Origin: Arenicola marina
Lineage: Eukaryota > Annelida > Polychaeta > Arenicolidae
Assembly: GCA_964019135.1 (NCBI GenBank)
Contig: OZ025253.1
Coordinates: 34,274,548-34,338,547 of the forward strand
Reading direction: 5' to 3'
Length of the DNA stretch: 64,000 nt
Part shown: positions 58,616 through 64,000 of the stretch, piece by piece
How positions within the stretch are numbered: position 1 is the first letter of the stretch
Layout: each line of letters begins with the position of its first letter
Notes under the pieces: generated by a model
The model's database searches: none
What the model was told of the DNA's origin: nothing
What the model saw: only the letters and a program-made list of their open reading frames with translations
Program-made: the position numbers and the translations under genes

Positions 58616-61218
58616 TTGTCCCCGTCTACCCTATCCATGCAAGAAAGGTGTTTACGTAACCATTGATATCGCAGACATGCGAGTCATGATTAGTTCATCA
58701 TACAGCAGGGAATATCCCAAACACATGAGCTCTTCTGACACTGACAATCACTCATGAAACAGCCGCATTCTCGTTTATCAACTGTCTAACCGCTCATATA
58801 TTACATAAACCTGCTGGCAAAATGGTAGAAATATACTGATGAACAATTCGGAAAACTCGGTCTGTGACTCTACAGCTTGATGTTTCCTAACTTGCACATT
58901 CTGCCTCGCCATTTTTAAAGATCGGCAGATCGCCTGACAGTGACAGTCACACCATGAAGCAGTCGTATATGTGGGTTTATTAACAGTCCAATGCTCATGC
59001 ATTACATATAAACCTACTATCATGGTCATAACGCTGATACATACGCATTAAATATGTGAAATCTTTACTTCAAAGATCTCCGAATATAAAAAATATTTCT
59101 GCACTTGCTTCATTGCAAATACTCATTTAATGAGTAAGCAAATTCCGCCCGTAAGGGCAGGGCCAATTAACAGGAGAATATAGTCTAAATATACGTTGCC
59201 CAAAAGAAAACACATATAGGTTAGGCTTAAAATTATTTAGGCTCAAACACTTTTTAGCTCAAAATCTCCTATTGTCCACCATAAGTCTACTTTCGTTGAG
59301 CGCAGACATTTAATTCCCCCTGGCCTCCTATCAACCAATCAGGATGGAGGACATTACCCGGTTTACTACGTCACGGGAGCAGGTTATGGCGTACACGCGC
59401 ATGTAAAATCAGGCCAGCAGATATGGAGAGGTTTCTAGTTATATGATGAATTTGGTTTTGTAAGAGGACGTTTATGATTTTTCAGCCATGAACTGTAAAA
59501 GACGTTGCGTCATTGGCCACGCTGGGTAACGCGTTTTGAAGTGTCGAGTGACTAGCCATATAAGCTTACGTTAGGAACATTACACTAATGACTGGGTTGT
59601 GGTGGGTTGAGGATAGTGAGTGTGTATATGGGGGGGGGGGGGGTGGGGTGGGGTGGGGGGGGGGTATCTAGGTGCCGACCCGGGATAGTCACCGGTTGAG
59701 AGGTCACACTATTTCAGTTGTGATAGGGTAGGCTATAAGCAAATGACAGTGCCACGAAGACCTTTGTTCTCACGTTACACGATCCAGTCCATACGCTTAA
59801 CTGTGATAACATAAACCATATATCCTAACACCCTGGCAGCTAATAGATTGGGGATTGCTATGACGGGCCTATGACGGGCTGCAACAGCAGGCGAACGAGG
59901 TGGGAAATATTAAATCGCTACCGTGACGTCATCATTAGCTGCTATGCGCTACCTCTATGACTTGGGCAGTAGTTAACATTCATTCGATGATTATTCCGTT
60001 GTCAGATTCATACAAAATATCTCCTTCTGGAGATGACCTCTTTTTGTTTCATAGTTTCAATAAAAAGTCATACATCGCTGCTCTTGGCTTTCCCGTTAAG
60101 ATACCGCTGCACGTTCACCCGCTACGGGGTCGCTTGTTCAAAACGAATTCGTAGAGATCGAGTGTCTCGACATTTTAAATAACATTTTATTTGCGTCTTG
60201 GGCCTGTCACTTTTATGTCGCTTCCATCATGACGTAACCGTATCATGCAGTAACAGACAAATGAACGGGCGAAAAGTATAAGTATTGCGATGGCCAGAAC
60301 GCGAACAAGAAGTGGTCATCAACAGCTGAATCGATGACGATCGGAGAACAAGAAGTGGTCATCAACAGCTATATCGAAAACGATCAGAGAATAACATCTA
60401 TATGTTGACAATTAAACATATGAATGCATCGACAAAAAAAACATTCAATAGTTTTATCTATTTTAATAAGCACCTTGATTTCCATCGACTTCGTCATTAA
60501 AGTGCAGTGACAGTGCCACGAAGCCGACCCTGGATAGTCACCGGTTGAGAGGTCACACCATTTCACTTGTGATAGGGTAGGCTATAGGCAAATAACAGCA
60601 CCACGAAGACCTTTGTTCTCACGTTACACGATCCGGGTCCATACGCTTAACTGTGATAACATAAACCATATGTCCTAAAGCCCCGGCAGCTAATAGATTG
60701 ACTATTGTTTTTGAACTCACGAGTCGAATAATTGAGGCCTATGACGGGCTGCAACAGCGGGCGGGCGAGGTGGGAAATATTGGACCGCTGCCGTGACGTC
60801 ATCATCAGCTGCCATGCGCTACCTCTATGACTTGGGCAGCGGTTAACGTTCAATCGATGATTATTCCGTTATCAGACTGATAAGTATGTCCTTCTGGGGA
60901 TGACAACTTTTTGTTTCATAGTTTCAATAAAAAACCATAAATCGCTGGTCTAGGATTTCCCATTACAACTTCACCTGCTGCGGAGTCGTGTGTTTAAAAC
61001 GAATTCCCAGAGCGTCCCAAAATTGTCAATTGCATTTTATTTGCGTCTTGGGCCTGTCACAAAATGTCGCTTCTATCATAACGTAACCGTACCATGCAGT
61101 CACAGACAAATGAACGAGCGAAAAGAATAAGTATTGTGATGGCCAGAATGCGAACAAGAATTGGTCAGCAACAGCTAAATCGATGATGAACGGAGAATAA
61201 AATCTATATATTGACAAG
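58616..61218. repeat. duplicated intergenic blocks (copy B) with internal tandem duplication
   Basis: 58616-59130 and 60104-60510 match copy A. In addition 59676-60200 is duplicated at 60531-61050 (shared CACCGGTTGAGAGGTCACAC and GTGACGTCATCATYAGCTGC), about 90 percent alike by eye. A G-run block lies at 59630-59662. Confidence 0.65.
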
Positions 61219-62340
61219 TATGTTGATCGTCCCCTTCGCATAGTACATCAGTATCGTTTTCATGCATGTGTCTACCACTCTGTCCATCTGCAAGTAATGG
61301 GCTGCGGGCAAAATGGCTCGAAGGGCGATGACACTGAGGTCCAGTACATCCATGTATGTAAAGCGGCGAAAGCATCAGGGGAAAATGTCTCACTCTCCTG
61401 TAATACCACGTGACCCTCTTTGGCCTCCTTCCAGGCGTTATCAAGCATCCGACGGAAGTAACCACTCCATGCCGAAAGCAGTTGGAGAGAGTGACGTGGG
61501 CTATATAGCCGCCCGGCTGTACTCCAACAACAGCTCTTGTAGCGGTATGCTACAGATTGTCAGAAATTTGACAGCGTAAAGACACTCGCAGCAATTTTCT
61601 TATGGTTTTATTGAGATCCTTGCCGAATATTGCGAGTTCTAACTGCAAGAAAATAAACATTACATCAGTTCCTGTTATTACAACTGTCAACCATAAATAT
61701 CTATGTCTTGAAGTGAATTTGTGCGTATACAAACTAATATAAATAATAATAAGAAGTTCACACATTCAGCGTCTCATACACATTTTAACGTTAATATGTC
61801 CGATTTGGCGTGCCATACCTGATTTAATAACAATATCGTTATTTGACAGATTAATCGCCGTTGGATATGATGATCATTTAAATATTGATACAAATAATGA
61901 AACCGTTAGAAATCGGAAACAATGCAGTAATTATCCGCCAAATACTTACAAATGCTGGCTTGTCTGAACAATTAACGTCTTGCTGGAATGTCAACTTAAA
62001 ACGTCTGTTTACCTTGTTGCTAAGTTCTTCCAAAACGAGGCTTCAGAGGCTAGGCCAAGGCAACATTAAGGCCACACAAACATCTAGGGCCACACAAATT
62101 AAATTACGTAATTAAGCAAGCGCGTGTTGTAAACAACATCATAATCATATAATATAATAATATTCTGGTCGTTGCAGCTCTGCCTTGGAAAACGCCATTC
62201 TATATACGAAAGACAAAGATAATTTCGTTGCGTTATTACATTATAAACATAACAATAACATACTATGTTACAACAACAAGATAAACTTGGAATGCGCCAT
62301 ATTGTGTCGCAACGTGCATGGCGTGATGAAATGTCGTGAT
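61219..62340 (-). pseudogene. broken copy of the first BTB exon plus its 5' flank
   Basis: 61219-61537 matches the BTB exon region 53024-53410, and 62175-62340 matches 53404-53600 (start codon and upstream). Several small deletions, including the stretch encoding the start of the BTB fold, break the frame. A 637-bp insert (61538-62174) sits between direct repeats CAGCTCT (61531-61537 and 62175-62181). The BACK, second BTB and Kelch parts are absent, so this is a dead partial paralogue. Confidence 0.8.
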
Positions 62341-63684
62341 TCACAGGTACGTCTTAACTCGGCCGCAGCAATACGTCATGCAACAAAGACTTCGCGAAAG
62401 TGATATTACCACATCCGTCCATATATAAATCTAACCGGGAGACTTTGGACCTGTTTTGGTCTAACAACGAGCCCCGAAGTGTCGTATCCGGTATTATTGC
62501 CATCTTGAGACACAAACAAATAGCTACATTAAACATTGCGCACGAACTGCATGAAAAAACGTGTTGAGGCCCTACCGACAGAGCTAGGCAGGTTTTATAT
62601 GTTCTAGTTCAAGCACGAGCTGAAGTGCAATCGCCAAAAAAAAGCACGAGACGCGATAGCGTGGAGTGTTTTATTTGGGGAATGCACGAGAGCGATTTTT
62701 TAAACGTTAGGTTACTTATGTTGTAACACGGCATTAGTTCTGCTCATGATTTGCGTGGTTCATTTTCTAGGATTGGACACAAGAAGTCGACAGCATAAGG
62801 GAAGTAGCGGTGTGCTCTAAAATAGAAGATCTACCGATCAACTAATGCACCAGTCAATGTGAAGCCCTAGGGTGGAGGGTGAGAAGGCATGGGGGTAGCA
62901 GATATAATTTCGAAGATCTTTTGCTAAATCCCCACACAAGGGTCCAGTCGTCCCGTCTAATATCCATGAAAACATCTCCCCCTGAAAATCAGCATTAGTG
63001 AGTCAACGCTTTTAATTTAAAAAGGATTATCCATTTATGTCGGACATATATATATATACTACCGTTAGTAGTCATGACATGACCAATGTCATACGGTTCC
63101 CCGTTCATAAGCGGCACCGGATATATATGCCATCGCAAGCTGTCGAATTTACATATTTGTTTGTGTTTTCTGATCTAATGCCCCGCCCCCCCCCCCCCGG
63201 TCTCCCACACACGGTAATGTTTCCAGATAATGAGCACTTACGACAAAGGCGTGACGTCACACAATTTTCTAATGACCTATATCTTAGACATATGTCACTG
63301 TAACTAAGTGATACAGTCCGCGGCATCATGTATACCATCACTCACTTCCAGGACAGCAGAGCTGGACCAATGTTTTTCCCATTGCACATTTTCAAGGTAC
63401 TCTAATAGATCCAGTTTTGGCCTGGATCTCCAAGGGTGGGGTAACGTCCACTGGAAAGCAGATCAGATTGCGCTCCTATGTTTCATGTCCATGCTAGAGG
63501 GATAATGGCCTCAATTTCATTTCAATCATGGTATGCTCATTGATGACAGTGGAGGTATTTGACTAGAAACGTGCGTGGCAATGTATATCATACTTTTAGC
63601 CTACGAGAACTACAGGGCATAAATAAATTTTGCGCACATATGCGTGCTTAATTAAGTAGAGGATAGTCAATACATGGAATAAGT
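62341..63684. other. intergenic, no gene
   Basis: Ordinary AT-rich sequence with a (TA)n run at 63046-63057 and a C run at 63183-63199. Nothing coding recognised. Confidence 0.45.
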
Positions 63685-63855
63685 GAAATGTTATTACTAC
63701 ACGACAATAATACATTGGGCAGCGAAGGAAATTCATACACATTGACTGCAATACTTCTGGCAGTCGATGTGCAAAGTATATTATGTACATTAGGCCAGTG
63801 TTAAAGTCCAGAGCTAGACAGTTGGTTATCCGAGTCGATCTCAAGAAGAAAGGCG

Positions 63856-63937
63856 ATGGCTCAGCGAGCGCCGGATGTATCCTCCTCCTCAATTTGGGAT
63901 GGACAGCGACTGGCTCCGAGCGGAAGCCTTCATCGGG
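63856..63937 (+). CDS. possible first coding exon, product unknown
   Basis: ATG at 63856 opens 27 codons (MAQRAPDVSSSSIWDGQRLA and a few more) ending at a strong GTAAGT donor. The surrounding 63685-63940 is a copy of 49795-50060, where this frame is partly kept but lacks the donor. Family unknown; it may be chance. Confidence 0.25.
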
Positions 63938-64000
63938 GTAAGTCTTTTAAATTTGACGGCTTTAGACCCGGGTGTTTCCTTCGCCAGTTTCCTCGGAACT

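Noticed and set aside
59128-60104. A TTAA-flanked transposon in copy B
   Set aside because: TTAA-like bases occur at both breakpoints, but the segment is itself part of a further duplication and no terminal repeats were found.

Overview
This is a eukaryotic, almost certainly marine invertebrate genome fragment. It has multi-exon genes with GT-AG introns, LINEs, a tRNA-derived SINE, MITE-like elements, mini- and macrosatellites, and a 200-base assembly gap (27405-27604). An intronless Toll-like receptor, a vertnin-like OTU gene, BTB-Kelch genes and a KDZ-type transposase gene together best fit an invertebrate deuterostome (lancelet most likely, hemichordate or echinoderm possible). This is inference from gene content; no taxonomic marker is present.

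Left part (1-12000): a minus-strand L1/Tx1-like LINE runs off the left edge, with an ORF1 remnant behind it. A plus-strand KDZ transposase gene follows (seven in-frame exons, 1421-10157). Its second intron (2430-7763) is swollen by nested inverted-repeat elements, a SINE and G/C homopolymer tracts. A decayed LINE reverse transcriptase follows at about 10510-11600.

Middle (12000-27400): a minisatellite array (12036-13238) and its reverse-complement twin (23644-24435) bracket a minus-strand gene that I assembled from twelve exons with matching phases (23205 to 16984). It encodes a vertnin-like protein with an intact OTU Cys motif, an acidic Cys-Glu-Pro hexapeptide repeat and a C-terminal PHD-like finger. 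A MITE and a 58-bp satellite follow, up to the gap.

27605-35776 is a macrosatellite: four nearly identical units of about 1785 bp plus a partial fifth, rich in AGGTCA half-sites.

36124-42195 is a Toll-like receptor pseudogene, split by a LINE with a long intact ORF (37717-41278) and lacking TIR box 1.

Right part (42600-64000): minisatellites, a TIR element with a perfect hairpin, and a minus-strand gene (53431-50216) whose three exons join in frame to give BTB-BACK-BTB-BACK-Kelch. The surrounding DNA is duplicated in direct orientation between about 47 and 64 kb, including a broken copy of the first BTB exon. There is no evidence that the three host-type genes work in one pathway. Two (OTU/PHD and BTB-Kelch) suggest ubiquitin-linked regulation and one (TLR) innate immunity.
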